This document shows, piece after piece, positions 9,029 through 18,139 of a stretch of DNA of 64,000 bases; position 1 is the stretch's first letter, and every line of letters starts with the position of its first letter. A program made the position numbers and the translations under genes. The DNA is from K189A clade bacterium. GTDB lineage: Bacteria > Pseudomonadota > Gammaproteobacteria > Pseudomonadales > Azotimanducaceae. The notes under the pieces are model-generated. The model was not told where the DNA came from. It did no database searches and saw nothing but the letters and a program-made list of their open reading frames with translations. The stretch lies in assembly GCA_902528515.1 (NCBI GenBank), contig CABZTD010000002.1:1-64000 (forward strand), written 5' to 3'.

Positions 9029-10206
9029 CAGGTTAAGAGCAAACGTTCTGCGATGTTTCGATAAATGCGCGCCAGTGGTTCTAAGTCGTCAACGCGCACG
9101 CACTCGTCGACTTTGTGAATGGTGGCGTTGACTGGGCCTAACTCGACAACCTCAACTTCGGCCTGTCCCGATCCATCCCAGGGCGAAATAAACCTTCCGT
9201 CTGACGTACCGCCAGATGTTGAAAGCTCCGCATCAAGGCTGGTCTCTTGCCTAATCGCCTCCAGTACCGCCTGAGTCAGGGCGCCCGTTTCGGTGAGAAA
9301 TGGTGGCCCTGAGAGCTGCCACTCAAAAGTGACATCCACGGTATGTTGATGGATGATTCCCTCAATGCGCTGGCGTAATTCAGCGTCACTATGTTCGGTA
9401 TTGAATCGAATATTGAACCATGCTTTGAGCTCGTCCGGCACCACATTGGTCGCGCCAGTACCAGACTGAATGTTCGAGATCTGCAGGCTCGAAGGTGGAT
9501 AGTAGGCATTGCCGTCATCCCAGATTTCCCGGGCAAGTGCGTCAAGTGCGGGTGCCGCGGCATGGATTGGGTTGGCCACCATTTCCGGATAGGCCACGTG
9601 GCCCTGAACGCCCTTAATAGTGACCAGACCATTAAGGGAACCACGTCTTCCGCACCGAACCACATCGCCAAGATGATGACTTGAGCTAGGCTCGCCAACC
9701 ACGCAGAAGTCAGGTTTAATGCCGCGCCGGGCGAGCTGGGTAATGACGTGGCGGGTCCCATGAATAGCTTCACCTTCCTCGTCGCTGGTGATCAAAAAGC
9801 TGATGGTGCCAAGGTGGTCAGGATTTTCCTTCACGAAGGCAGTTACGGCATAAATCATCGCCGCGAGGCTAGATTTCATGTCGGCGGCACCTCGTCCGTA
9901 CAGCAAGCCGTCACGGATGGTTGGTTCAAAGGGAGGAGATTGCCAATTTTCTGGTGGCCCCGAAGGAACTACATCCGTATGACCCGCGAACATTAGGTGA
10001 GGCGCTATATCCGCGCTACTCGCGGGATCTAAGCCGCGCCAGGCCCAAAGATTGTGAACGCCATGGGCGTTGAATTGTTCCGTGGTAAAGCCAAGTGCTC
10101 GCAGCATATCGCCGATGAGTTCTTGGCAGCCAGCGTCCTCGGGTGTGACCGATACCCGCCGGATCAGGGCCTTAGTCAGTTCTAAGATCGAAGATTCGTT
10201 TTCCAT
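9028..10206 (-). CDS. dapE: Succinyl-diaminopimelate desuccinylase DapE
   Basis: Hydrolyses N-succinyl-LL-2,6-diaminopimelate to LL-diaminopimelate in the succinylase branch of lysine and peptidoglycan precursor synthesis. The 392-residue M20-family dizinc protein shows H76 and D78 in AGHTDVV, the bridging D109 in GRGAADMKSS, the general base E143 with E144 in SDEEGEA, a dimerisation lid domain in the middle and the distal ligand in TIHKVDECV. It overlaps both neighbours (dapD upstream, gspN downstream), so the dap genes and gspN appear to be one transcript. Confidence 0.96.
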   Translation of the reverse strand: MENESSILELTKALIRRVSVTPEDAGCQELIGDMLRALGFTTEQFNAHGVHNLWAWRGLDPASSADIAPHLMFAGHTDVVPSGPPENWQSPPFEPTIRDGLLYGRGAADMKSSLAAMIYAVTAFVKENPDHLGTISFLITSDEEGEAIHGTRHVITQLARRGIKPDFCVVGEPSSSHHLGDVVRCGRRGSLNGLVTIKGVQGHVAYPEMVANPIHAAAPALDALAREIWDDGNAYYPPSSLQISNIQSGTGATNVVPDELKAWFNIRFNTEHSDAELRQRIEGIIHQHTVDVTFEWQLSGPPFLTETGALTQAVLEAIRQETSLDAELSTSGGTSDGRFISPWDGSGQAEVEVVELGPVNATIHKVDECVRVDDLEPLARIYRNIAERLLLT

Positions 10207-11222
10207 CAGTTATGACTGTGCAAGGCGTCGTTGAGTTCTATCGCTTTACGATTGGTCTTGCACAGCACCTGGCCTGATTTGGCGTCTCGAATGAACAACA
10301 TGTCGGATTGCCCGGCAAGTTCTCGAGCCTTCACTCGCTGCACCTTTTCGCCGGTTTCATCTACCACCATGATCGGAGTGCCTGCTGTGATATAGAGGCC
10401 CGCTTCGATCGTACAGCGGTCCCCCAGTGGTATGCCCGTGCCCGCATTGGCTCCCACAAGACACTGTTCGCCGATGCTGATAATGATTTCGCCACCGCCG
10501 GAGAGGGTGCCTTGAGTACTGGAGCTGCCGCCCAAATCCGTCCCCGCGCCAATGATCACGCCCTGAGAAATGCGGCCTTCAATCATGTTGGGGCCAAGCG
10601 CTGCGGCGTTGAAGTTTACAAAGCCCTCATGCATTACCGTCGTGCCGTCGCCCAAATACGCGCCGAGGCGTATTCGACTGGCGTCAGCGATACGAACCCC
10701 AGCCGGTACCACGTAATTGACCATTTTTGGAAATTTGTCGATTGAGAACACTTCTAGATTGAGTCCCCGGGCTCGGGCGTTCATGAGAGCCTCCGGAAGT
10801 TCACTGACCTCGATAGGGCCAGCAGATGTCCATGCGAGATTCGGCAGATGCGCAAAAATGCCATTCAAATTCAGCGTATTCGGCAGGGCGAGGCGATGAG
10901 AAAGTAAGTGCAGTTTGAGATAGGCCTCCTCTGTATTGCCAATGTCCTCGTCAGCAATCAGCCTGATCGCGATAAGCTCATGTTGGGAATTGCAGCCTTG
11001 TTGCTCGGCGAGTAGAGACATAGGTACGAGCTCAGGTGCGGCAGAGATAAGTGTTTGCAGCTGAGTCTCGCTGAGCGCTTTAACACCCGCAGGTAGGCTG
11101 GCCGCGGCTTCGCGAGCCGCGCCATCGGGGTGCATGACCGGTGCGGGATAGAGACAGTCCAGAACGAGGCCTGCACCGTTGGTGTTGCGAAGCCCTACCG
11201 CAAAAGCAAATGTATCTGTCAT
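10206..11222 (-). CDS. dapD: 2,3,4,5-tetrahydropyridine-2,6-dicarboxylate N-succinyltransferase DapD (Pseudomonas type)
   Basis: Transfers succinyl from succinyl-CoA to tetrahydrodipicolinate, opening the succinylase branch of lysine synthesis. The 338-residue length and N-terminal architecture match the longer Pseudomonas-type DapD rather than the 274-residue E. coli form. The C-terminal half carries left-handed beta-helix hexapeptide repeats (for example IRLGAYLGDGTTVMHEGFVN and SISIGEQCLVGANAG-like turns) with GGGGE-type loops that bind the acyl donor. It overlaps dapE at its stop and lies 94 nt after dapC. Confidence 0.93.
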   Translation of the reverse strand: MTDTFAFAVGLRNTNGAGLVLDCLYPAPVMHPDGAAREAAASLPAGVKALSETQLQTLISAAPELVPMSLLAEQQGCNSQHELIAIRLIADEDIGNTEEAYLKLHLLSHRLALPNTLNLNGIFAHLPNLAWTSAGPIEVSELPEALMNARARGLNLEVFSIDKFPKMVNYVVPAGVRIADASRIRLGAYLGDGTTVMHEGFVNFNAAALGPNMIEGRISQGVIIGAGTDLGGSSSTQGTLSGGGEIIISIGEQCLVGANAGTGIPLGDRCTIEAGLYITAGTPIMVVDETGEKVQRVKARELAGQSDMLFIRDAKSGQVLCKTNRKAIELNDALHSHN

Positions 11223-11316
11223 TTATTAAATCGTCGCACCATCAAAGAGCTCGAGTCTACCGTGGGTGTTTCTACTATTCGAGCTTCCTCGTCTGTGCGC
11301 GATGTTTTGCGGGCAC

Positions 11317-12537
11317 TCATAGGCTGCGCGCGAACTCTGCAAGACGCTCTGCCGCGATTACACACTCCTCCATACTGGCCACCCAAGCGACGCGAACATG
11401 TCCTTGGCCTGGATTTGTGTAGGGTGCATCCTCACCGGGGTCTCTGCCCAAAAATGTGCCAGGCATAACGGTAATATTCTGACTTTCCAGCAGACGTTGA
11501 CTAAAGCTCAGGTCATCGATTGGGGTGCGCATCCAATGATAAAAACCGCCCTCCGGCTGTTCTAGGTCGCAGTGGGGCGCGAGAATTTTTGTCACCGCAG
11601 CGAATTTGTCGCGATAGAGCATGCGATTTTCTTGCACATGGGATTCGTCGCGCCAAGCCAGTGTGCTGGCATATTGGTGGTGGGCAGACATGGCACACCC
11701 ATGATACGTGCGATATTTCAGATACTGCTGAATCAATTGGATATCGCCTGCCACAAAACCGCTTCGCAGTCCCGGCAAGTTCGAGCGCTTTGATAGGCTA
11801 TGAAAACTCAAGCAGCGTTCAAACGGGCGTACTGATCTTTCACCATAGAGCAATGCGGCCTGTAGCAAACTACAGGGAATGGACTGATCGTCGTAGTAAA
11901 GCTCGCTGTAGCATTCGTCGCTGACGACGATAAAGTCATAGTGATGGGCCAGATCAATGAGCTGAAACATTTCGTCCAAAGACGTCAGCTTGCCAGTCGG
12001 GTTTCCCGGCGAACAGATATAAACCATCTCGATGGCCTGCCACTGGGAGGGTGTGATGCCAGAGAAATCTGCGCGGTAGCCGTTCTCGGCTAAGTTCGGG
12101 ATATAAAGTGGGCGGGCACCCGCGAGTAGCGCGGCACCCTCGTATATTTGGTAGAAGGGGTTGGGCATACCTACAAGGGAACCCTTGTCCCCGCTCAGCA
12201 GAGCTTGAGCGACACTAAAAAGCGCCTCGCGCGTGCCGTAAACCGGCAGGATTTGTGTTGCTGGATCAGCACCTATCCCGAAGCGACTGTGCAGCCAATT
12301 ACTGATCGCAAGCCGCAGTTCATCATTGCCCTGTGTTGCGGGATATATTCCAAGCTGTTTTGTCAGCGACTGCGCGTCTGCGAGCGCCTCGATCACAAAC
12401 CTTGGTGCGGGATGCTTGGGCTCTCCTAACGATAAAGATATGTGTTCGAATCCCTCGCGGTGTTGGCAGTTTTTGTGCAGCTCACGTAGTCTCTCAAAAG
12501 GGTACGGTTGCAAGTGCTCTAATTTCGTATTGCGCAC
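11317..12537 (-). CDS. dapC: N-succinyldiaminopimelate aminotransferase DapC
   Basis: PLP-dependent fold-type I aminotransferase that makes N-succinyl-LL-diaminopimelate from the keto form with glutamate. The 406-residue protein has SPGNPTGKL near 176, SDECYSELYYD near 206 and the Schiff-base lysine K250 in SLSKRSNLPGLRSGF. The position next to glnD and map and upstream of dapD and dapE matches Pseudomonas and supports DapC over a generic aspartate aminotransferase. It starts 46 nt after the glnD stop. Confidence 0.92.
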   Translation of the reverse strand: MRNTKLEHLQPYPFERLRELHKNCQHREGFEHISLSLGEPKHPAPRFVIEALADAQSLTKQLGIYPATQGNDELRLAISNWLHSRFGIGADPATQILPVYGTREALFSVAQALLSGDKGSLVGMPNPFYQIYEGAALLAGARPLYIPNLAENGYRADFSGITPSQWQAIEMVYICSPGNPTGKLTSLDEMFQLIDLAHHYDFIVVSDECYSELYYDDQSIPCSLLQAALLYGERSVRPFERCLSFHSLSKRSNLPGLRSGFVAGDIQLIQQYLKYRTYHGCAMSAHHQYASTLAWRDESHVQENRMLYRDKFAAVTKILAPHCDLEQPEGGFYHWMRTPIDDLSFSQRLLESQNITVMPGTFLGRDPGEDAPYTNPGQGHVRVAWVASMEECVIAAERLAEFARSL

Positions 12538-12583
12538 GAGTGTGAATTTTTCCTTTTTGCTAAAGATTTTTGGCTAACGTGAT

Positions 12584-15244
12584 TTAGATTTTCTGGTCTA
12601 AGCGCTGCCGGATGGTTTGTTCGATTTCGTAGCGCTTTTGTCCGTTTTGCAGACTTTCACCTTTCTTACTCGCGACCACAAAGATATCTTCAACACGCTC
12701 GCCCAGCGTTGTGATGCGGGCCGACATAATTTCAAGTCCAACCTCAACTAGCACCAAGGCAATGGTTGCCAATAATCCAGGCCGGTCTGAGGCGGTAATA
12801 TTCAGTATCGCTTCGTGGTCTTGGGTTTCAGCGGTTAAGGTTACGCTGGCTGGAATTTTGAGTTCTTTGAGTTGCCTAGGAACGCGCTGGCTCATGCCGC
12901 AGGTTGCCGGCTCTGGATCTGTCAGCGTTTCTTTGACACGTTCAATGATGTTGGCTCGTACCCCAGGGTCAATGACTTCAGAGCCCTCGCTATCCAAAAC
13001 GGTGAACATGTCAAAGTACCGATCGCCGGAGGCCTTGTTGATATAGGCGTTAACGACCGTCAGTCCTAGTTGATTTAATGTCACCACGATGGCCGCAAAG
13101 GTCTTGGGGCGATCTCGATCTAACACGTAAATCTTGGTCGCGCCCTCTTCCACGGAGTCGTTGTGGGGCTCTGAGATCGCGACAAAGGGTTCGTGCTCTG
13201 TTGAGTGAACAAGTAGCTCCCGACTGATCGTTACAATCTCTTGCGTGGTATGGCGCAGGAAGAAGTCCTCACCGAGGTCTTGCCATATAGCCTCGAGGTG
13301 CATGATATTTAGTTCCGGTTGACGGTATTGCAGCCGTTCCAAGGCACTCTCCTGATATGCACGCACGCTTTCCCGACGATCCATGGGTTCATCCTGTGTA
13401 CGCAAGACACGCTCAGTCTCGGAATATAGGTGCCGCATCAGCGTCGCTCGCCATCCATTCCATAAATTCGGATTGGTGGCGTTGATATCTGCCACGGTCA
13501 GGGCATAGAGATAGTCAAGACGCATCTGAGATTTCACATTTGCGGCGAAGTCCGCTACGACCTCGGGATCGTATATATCCCGATTTTGTGCAACCGATGA
13601 CATATAAAGGTGGTGGCGAACCAGCCAGCAAACTAAAGAAGTGTCTGCCTCGTTGAGGCCATGTTGCTTACAAAACAATTTGGCGTCTTCCGCGCCCATT
13701 TCGGAGTGGTCGCCGCCGCGGCCTTTACCGATATCATGAAACAGACCTGCAATGTAAAGAAGTTCACCCTTTGGGATACTCTTCACGCAGCGATGAGCAA
13801 TCGGAAAGGTTTCCAGGGCATGTTCGTAGCGGAAGCGGCGCATGTTGCGAATCACCATCATGGTATGCGCATCAACGGTGTAAATATGAAACAGGTCATG
13901 CTGCATCTGTCCGACGATTTCGCCGAAGGCCGGTAGGTAACGGCCTAGCACGCCGTAGCGGCGCATCAGGGTTAGCTGGGTAACTACGGTATAGGGTGAT
14001 TTGAGGATACTGAGGAAAAGTCGGCAGTTCTCTTGATCGAAACGAAAGTCGTCGTCGATGAGATGAATGGCCTCCCGCAGCGCACGAATCGTTCGAACCC
14101 GGACGCGTATATTTTCCTCGCGTTGGGCCATTAAAAAGAACATTTCCAGCATCGCAGAAGGATTCCGTAGAAAAACGTCCGGCTCGGTAATGTCGATCCG
14201 ACGATTTATAAGACAAAATCGTTCATTGAGCCTCTCAAGACTAGGTCTCTTCTTGGCGGTTATATCCTCCTCAAAATGCTGCAAGACAATATCGTTCACG
14301 TCTGAAAGGGCCATGACATGTCTATAGTAATGCTGCATGAACAGTTCTACCGCTGACTTGCTTTCGGTATCTACGAAACCAAGCCGTTGGGACAACTCGC
14401 GCTGTCTGGCAAAGTGCAGTTGATCCTCTTTACGGCCTGCCAGAGAGTGAAGGCCATAACGCACCCACCACAGAAAACGGCGCCCGTCATTTAGCCAGCG
14501 CGCTTCGGAAGTGGATAGGACTCCTAATGTGACCAGCTGATCAATATTTGTAGAGCCATATCGTCGGCTGCATATCCAGAGGGTGGTTTGAATGTCGCGC
14601 AAGCCCCCAGGGGAGGTTTTTATATTTGGCTCTAACTTATAGTCGACATGGTCGTAATGACGATGGCGCGCAAGCTGTTCATCCCGCTTGGCGACAAAAA
14701 AATCTTTAATGGGCCATATCCTTGGATGAGCAAGGGCTTTCTCTAACGGAGCAACGAGGGATTCGTCGCCGCATAAAAAACGTCTTTCGAATAGCGCGGT
14801 GGCGACGGTGATATCAGACCTGCATTCCCGTACACAGGTTTTGATGTCTCGGACGCTGTGTCCGACTTCGACATTGAGATCGAATAAGTCGCGCAAAAAA
14901 GCCTCAACAGCTTCGCGATTCGGATTCGACTTGTGCGTAAGTACAAGAATGTCGATGTCTGAGCCTGGATGCAGCTCGGCACGGCCGTAGCCCCCGACGG
15001 CAAACAACGCACAGCCGCCGCTGTTTGCGAAATGTAGCTGCCATAATTCTGCGATGATACTGTCAAACGCCTGAGTGAGCGCTAAGACGAGGGTCTCGAT
15101 GGGCTCGTTACTCCAGTATCGCTCTTCTAAATCAGCAATCGTCTGGGTTAAACGTTCCCGCCGCTGCAGAATCGCAGTCCGCAGGCTCATCAAGTCATTG
15201 ACTCGAGTGCACCTGGAGGCCGAGAGGACGGCACTCCGCAGCAT
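12584..15244 (-). CDS. glnD: Bifunctional PII uridylyltransferase / uridylyl-removing enzyme GlnD
   Basis: Senses glutamine and adds or removes UMP on PII proteins, controlling glutamine synthetase and Ntr genes. Domains in order are a nucleotidyltransferase (VGGYGRAELHPGSDIDILVL near residue 82), a GlnD linker domain, a central HD hydrolase domain (LFHDIGKGRGGDHSEMG) and two C-terminal ACT domains that bind glutamine (DRPKTFAAIVVTLNQLGL and DRPGLLATIALVLVEVGL). The length is normal for the family (E. coli 890). The start is uncertain between ATG 15244 (886 residues) and ATG 15190 (868); neither has a clear Shine-Dalgarno. Confidence 0.95.
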   Translation of the reverse strand: MLRSAVLSASRCTRVNDLMSLRTAILQRRERLTQTIADLEERYWSNEPIETLVLALTQAFDSIIAELWQLHFANSGGCALFAVGGYGRAELHPGSDIDILVLTHKSNPNREAVEAFLRDLFDLNVEVGHSVRDIKTCVRECRSDITVATALFERRFLCGDESLVAPLEKALAHPRIWPIKDFFVAKRDEQLARHRHYDHVDYKLEPNIKTSPGGLRDIQTTLWICSRRYGSTNIDQLVTLGVLSTSEARWLNDGRRFLWWVRYGLHSLAGRKEDQLHFARQRELSQRLGFVDTESKSAVELFMQHYYRHVMALSDVNDIVLQHFEEDITAKKRPSLERLNERFCLINRRIDITEPDVFLRNPSAMLEMFFLMAQREENIRVRVRTIRALREAIHLIDDDFRFDQENCRLFLSILKSPYTVVTQLTLMRRYGVLGRYLPAFGEIVGQMQHDLFHIYTVDAHTMMVIRNMRRFRYEHALETFPIAHRCVKSIPKGELLYIAGLFHDIGKGRGGDHSEMGAEDAKLFCKQHGLNEADTSLVCWLVRHHLYMSSVAQNRDIYDPEVVADFAANVKSQMRLDYLYALTVADINATNPNLWNGWRATLMRHLYSETERVLRTQDEPMDRRESVRAYQESALERLQYRQPELNIMHLEAIWQDLGEDFFLRHTTQEIVTISRELLVHSTEHEPFVAISEPHNDSVEEGATKIYVLDRDRPKTFAAIVVTLNQLGLTVVNAYINKASGDRYFDMFTVLDSEGSEVIDPGVRANIIERVKETLTDPEPATCGMSQRVPRQLKELKIPASVTLTAETQDHEAILNITASDRPGLLATIALVLVEVGLEIMSARITTLGERVEDIFVVASKKGESLQNGQKRYEIEQTIRQRLDQKI

Positions 15245-15259
15245 CGTTGATGACGGAGA

Positions 15260-16051
15260 TCAGCCAAAACTTTCTTCTCCCCGCAAGGTAAAAATCTCAA
15301 AGCCGCTAGCAGTCACCATCAGTGTGTGCTCCCATTGGGCCGAGAGCTTGTGATCCTTAGTCACTGCGGTCCATTGGTCTGGGAGGATTTTAATGTGGCG
15401 CTTTCCTGCATTAATCATGGGCTCAATGGTAAAGGACATGCCTTCTTCTAGTACGGTGCCCGTATCCGGTCGACCATAGTGAAGAACCTGTGGTTCGTCG
15501 TGAAATACTTTCGCAATACCGTGGCCGCAAAACTCCCTCACGACACTGAAGTGGTTGCTCTCAGCGTGACGCTGAATGGCATAGCCCACATCTCCCAGTC
15601 TGGCGCCGGGCCTGACCTGTTCAATACCCCGATACATGCATTCTTGAGTAATTTTGCTGAGACGTTTCGCCATTACGGAAGGCTCGCCGGCAAAGAACAT
15701 TTTGCTGGTATCCCCATGGTAGCCGTCCTTAATCACGGTAATGTCAATGTTGATAGAATCGCCATTTTTTAGCTTTTTCGACGAGCTCGGTATGCCATGG
15801 CAAACAACATGATTAACGCTGGTACAAATAGACTTCGGGAAGGGCTTTTGTCCCCCTCCACCGCCATAATTGAGGGGAGCAGGAATGCAGCCTAGGTCTT
15901 CAACGATGAATTGATGACACAGTTGATCGAGTTCCTCGGTGGTTATGCCGGGCTGGACATGATCGCCGATCATTTCTAGCACCGAGGCGGCAGCACGACC
16001 CGCAGCTCGCATGCCTAGCAGGTCTATTTCGTTTTCAATCCGCGCTGTCAT
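15260..16051 (-). CDS. map: Type I methionine aminopeptidase Map
   Basis: Removes the initiator methionine from nascent proteins. The 263-residue protein keeps the five metal ligands: D103 and D114 (NIDITVIKDGYHGDT), H177 (FCGHGIA), E210 (FTIEPM) and E241 (QWEHTLM). A run of five glycines near residue 63 is a small loop feature. It is divergent from rpsB, with 287 nt between the starts, and heads the minus-strand series map-glnD-dapC, the same arrangement as in Pseudomonas. Confidence 0.96.
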   Translation of the reverse strand: MTARIENEIDLLGMRAAGRAAASVLEMIGDHVQPGITTEELDQLCHQFIVEDLGCIPAPLNYGGGGGQKPFPKSICTSVNHVVCHGIPSSSKKLKNGDSINIDITVIKDGYHGDTSKMFFAGEPSVMAKRLSKITQECMYRGIEQVRPGARLGDVGYAIQRHAESNHFSVVREFCGHGIAKVFHDEPQVLHYGRPDTGTVLEEGMSFTIEPMINAGKRHIKILPDQWTAVTKDHKLSAQWEHTLMVTASGFEIFTLRGEESFG

Positions 16052-16062
16052 TGCAAATTCCG

Positions 16063-16092
16063 TTTAATTCAGAAAGTTGTTTGTGATATAAG
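16063..16092 (+). promoter_or_regulatory. Possible rpsB-tsf promoter
   Basis: A TATAAG hexamer at 16087-16092 has a weak -35 candidate (TTAATT, 16064-16069) 17 bases upstream. It would start a leader of about 240 nt before rpsB. The -10 match is good and the -35 poor, so this is a guess from sequence alone. Confidence 0.3.
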
Positions 16093-16290
16093 AGGCGCCG
16101 CGCGCGAAGTGGAGGCCGCCTCGCTCGACAAAACAACAGGGTCTCAGTTGTCTGCCGCCAAGCCCGATGAAAGTTTGGATCAAAGCCTGAAGCGTGCGAA
16201 GCAGGAGTATAGACAACTTGAGGCCGATAAAAAATTGCATGCTTCGACACAGACTCTCGGGTGCCGGTTATCATCGACTTTGGTGGTCCC

Positions 16291-16325
16291 GGTTAGGGCC
16301 TGGGAAGCAGGGCAAATGGTTAACC
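16291..16325 (+). promoter_or_regulatory. Hairpin in the rpsB leader next to the ribosome binding site
   Basis: GGTTA (16291-16295) can pair with TAACC (16321-16325), enclosing GCCTG (16298-16302) against CAGGGC (16308-16313). The outer strand ends immediately before the Shine-Dalgarno GGAGAG of rpsB. In gammaproteobacteria the rpsB-tsf operon is autoregulated by S2 binding to its structured leader (known in E. coli). This structure is a candidate for that element; I cannot show that it matches the known consensus. Confidence 0.4.
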
Positions 16326-16338
16326 CGGAGAGATTAAA

Positions 16339-17271
16339 ATGACAGTAAGTATGCGAGACATGCTGGCCGCCGGCGTGCATTTCGGTCATCAGACCCGATT
16401 CTGGAATCCCAAAATGGCACCTTTTATTTTCGGTGCTCGAAACAAGATCCACATCATAAATCTTGAGAAAACCCTTCCTGCTTTTAATGAAGCGCTCATC
16501 GAAGTAAGAAACATGGCGTCCAAGGGCAAGAAAGTGCTCTTTGTTGGTACGAAACGTGCGGCCGCAAAGGTGATCGCAGAGCAGGCGTCCCGAGTGGGCA
16601 TGCCCTACGTTGACCAGCGCTGGCTGGGCGGCATGTTGACAAACTATAAGACCATTCGACAGTCCATCAAGCGACTGGTTGATCTTGAAACCGAATCGCA
16701 AGACGGCACGTTTGATTTGCTTTCCAAAAAAGAAGCGCTGCTCCGCACCCGTATGATGAACAAGCTGCAGGGCAGTTTGGGCGGCATCAAGGAGATGGGC
16801 GGACTCCCTGATGCGTTATTTGTTGTTGATGTGCAGCACGAGCATATTGCGGTGACCGAAGCGAACAAGTTGGGCATCCCGGTCTTTGGCATTGTGGACT
16901 CCAATACCGACCCTGCCGGCGTCGATTACGTGATTCCTGGCAACGACGATGCGATAAGGGCAATTCGTTTGTACGTTACAGCATTCGCTGACGCAGTGGC
17001 GGAAGGAAAGGCTAATGTTGCAACTGACGTGGATCCCGACGAATTCATAGAGGTCGACGAACCAACTACTGCGCCGAAGGCAGAAATCTCTGAAGCGTTA
17101 GCAGCGAGCGTAAACGAGGCGTTCGCAGCAGAAGATGAAGCTAAGGCTGCGGAAGCTGAGGCTCAGGCGGCTGCTGAAGCGTCTGCAGAAGGGATAGAAG
17201 AAGCCGCGCCAGCACATCCGCAAGCAGATGCGTCTGATGCTGACAGTGATGCCGCCGGAGAGAAGGAGTAG
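16339..17271 (+). CDS. rpsB: 30S ribosomal protein S2, with long acidic C-terminal tail
   Basis: Component of the small ribosomal subunit needed for S1 binding. Residues 1-228 are a standard S2 ([20 protein letters not shown] at the N-terminus, [10 protein letters not shown] near 93, [12 protein letters not shown] near 181). The protein is 310 residues, about 70 longer than E. coli S2; residues 230-310 form a tail very rich in Ala, Glu and Asp with almost no hydrophobic core. The start ATG has GGAGAG seven bases upstream. tsf follows after 3 nt. Tails of varied length occur in S2 proteins, but this one is long. Confidence 0.97.
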   Translation: MTVSMRDMLAAGVHFGHQTRFWNPKMAPFIFGARNKIHIINLEKTLPAFNEALIEVRNMASKGKKVLFVGTKRAAAKVIAEQASRVGMPYVDQRWLGGMLTNYKTIRQSIKRLVDLETESQDGTFDLLSKKEALLRTRMMNKLQGSLGGIKEMGGLPDALFVVDVQHEHIAVTEANKLGIPVFGIVDSNTDPAGVDYVIPGNDDAIRAIRLYVTAFADAVAEGKANVATDVDPDEFIEVDEPTTAPKAEISEALAASVNEAFAAEDEAKAAEAEAQAAAEASAEGIEEAAPAHPQADASDADSDAAGEKE

Positions 17272-17274
17272 CGC

Positions 17275-18135
17275 ATGGCGATTTCAGCTGCAATGGTCAA
17301 GGAACTGCGCGAACGCACTGGCCTTGGCATGATGGACTGTAAAAAAGCCCTGGCAGAAGCTGGTGGCGATATGGACCAAGCTATTGAAGATCTGCGCAAG
17401 AAGAGTTCTTTGAAGGCCGCGAAGAAAGCAGGCCGCACGGCGGCCAACGGTTTGCTGGGCGTGAAATCCTCCGAGGACGGCAGGCGTATTGCCCTGGTGG
17501 AAGTCAATATCGAAACCGACTTCGCCGCGAAAAACGAAAAGTTCGTTGCGTTCGTGAGCAGAGTGGCACAAGCGCTTTTTGACAGCGGTGACATGGATTC
17601 GGTGACTCAAACGCTCAACGCCGAGCGTGAAACACTGGTTCAAGAAATCGGTGAGAATATGACGATTCGCAGAGGTGCCATCGTTGAGTCTGCATCAGGG
17701 GGCTTGAGTTACTACATGCACGGTGATCAGCGCCGCGGCGCTATTGTTCAGCTTTCCGATAAGCACGATGAACTCGGTCGAGACCTAGCAATGCATGTTG
17801 TGGCAATCAACCCCATGGTTGTTAGAAGCGACGAGGTTGCCGCAGACGTGCTCGACAAAGAACGAGAGATCTACATGTCTCAGGCGCTGGATAGCGGCAA
17901 GCCCGAAGAAATTGTGGTTAAAATGGTCGAAGGGCGAGTGAGAAAATTCTTGTCTGAGGTTAGCCTGTTAGACCAGCCCTTCGTGAAGGACGGCAATACT
18001 AAGGTAGGAGCCTTGGTGAGGCAGGCCAACACGGAGGTTCTTCAGTTCATTCGCTATGAAGTAGGTGAAGGCATTGAGGTGGAAGAGGCAGATTTTGCGG
18101 CCGAAGTAGCTGCCCAGTTAGCCGACAGCGAATAA
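17275..18135 (+). CDS. tsf: Elongation factor Ts
   Basis: Guanine-nucleotide exchange factor that regenerates EF-Tu-GTP. The 286-residue protein has the N-terminal UBA-like domain (VKELRERTGLGMMDCKKALA, residues 8-27) followed by the TDFAAKNEKFVAF block and the dimerisation and C-terminal modules. Length and order are normal. It starts 3 nt after rpsB and is followed after 4 nt by the pyrH TTG start, so the three genes look like one transcript. Confidence 0.97.
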   Translation: MAISAAMVKELRERTGLGMMDCKKALAEAGGDMDQAIEDLRKKSSLKAAKKAGRTAANGLLGVKSSEDGRRIALVEVNIETDFAAKNEKFVAFVSRVAQALFDSGDMDSVTQTLNAERETLVQEIGENMTIRRGAIVESASGGLSYYMHGDQRRGAIVQLSDKHDELGRDLAMHVVAINPMVVRSDEVAADVLDKEREIYMSQALDSGKPEEIVVKMVEGRVRKFLSEVSLLDQPFVKDGNTKVGALVRQANTEVLQFIRYEVGEGIEVEEADFAAEVAAQLADSE

Positions 18136-18139
18136 ACAA

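Noticed and set aside
10308-10745. 145-codon open frame antisense to dapD
   Set aside because: No motif and no independent start signal; dapD is clear on the minus strand.
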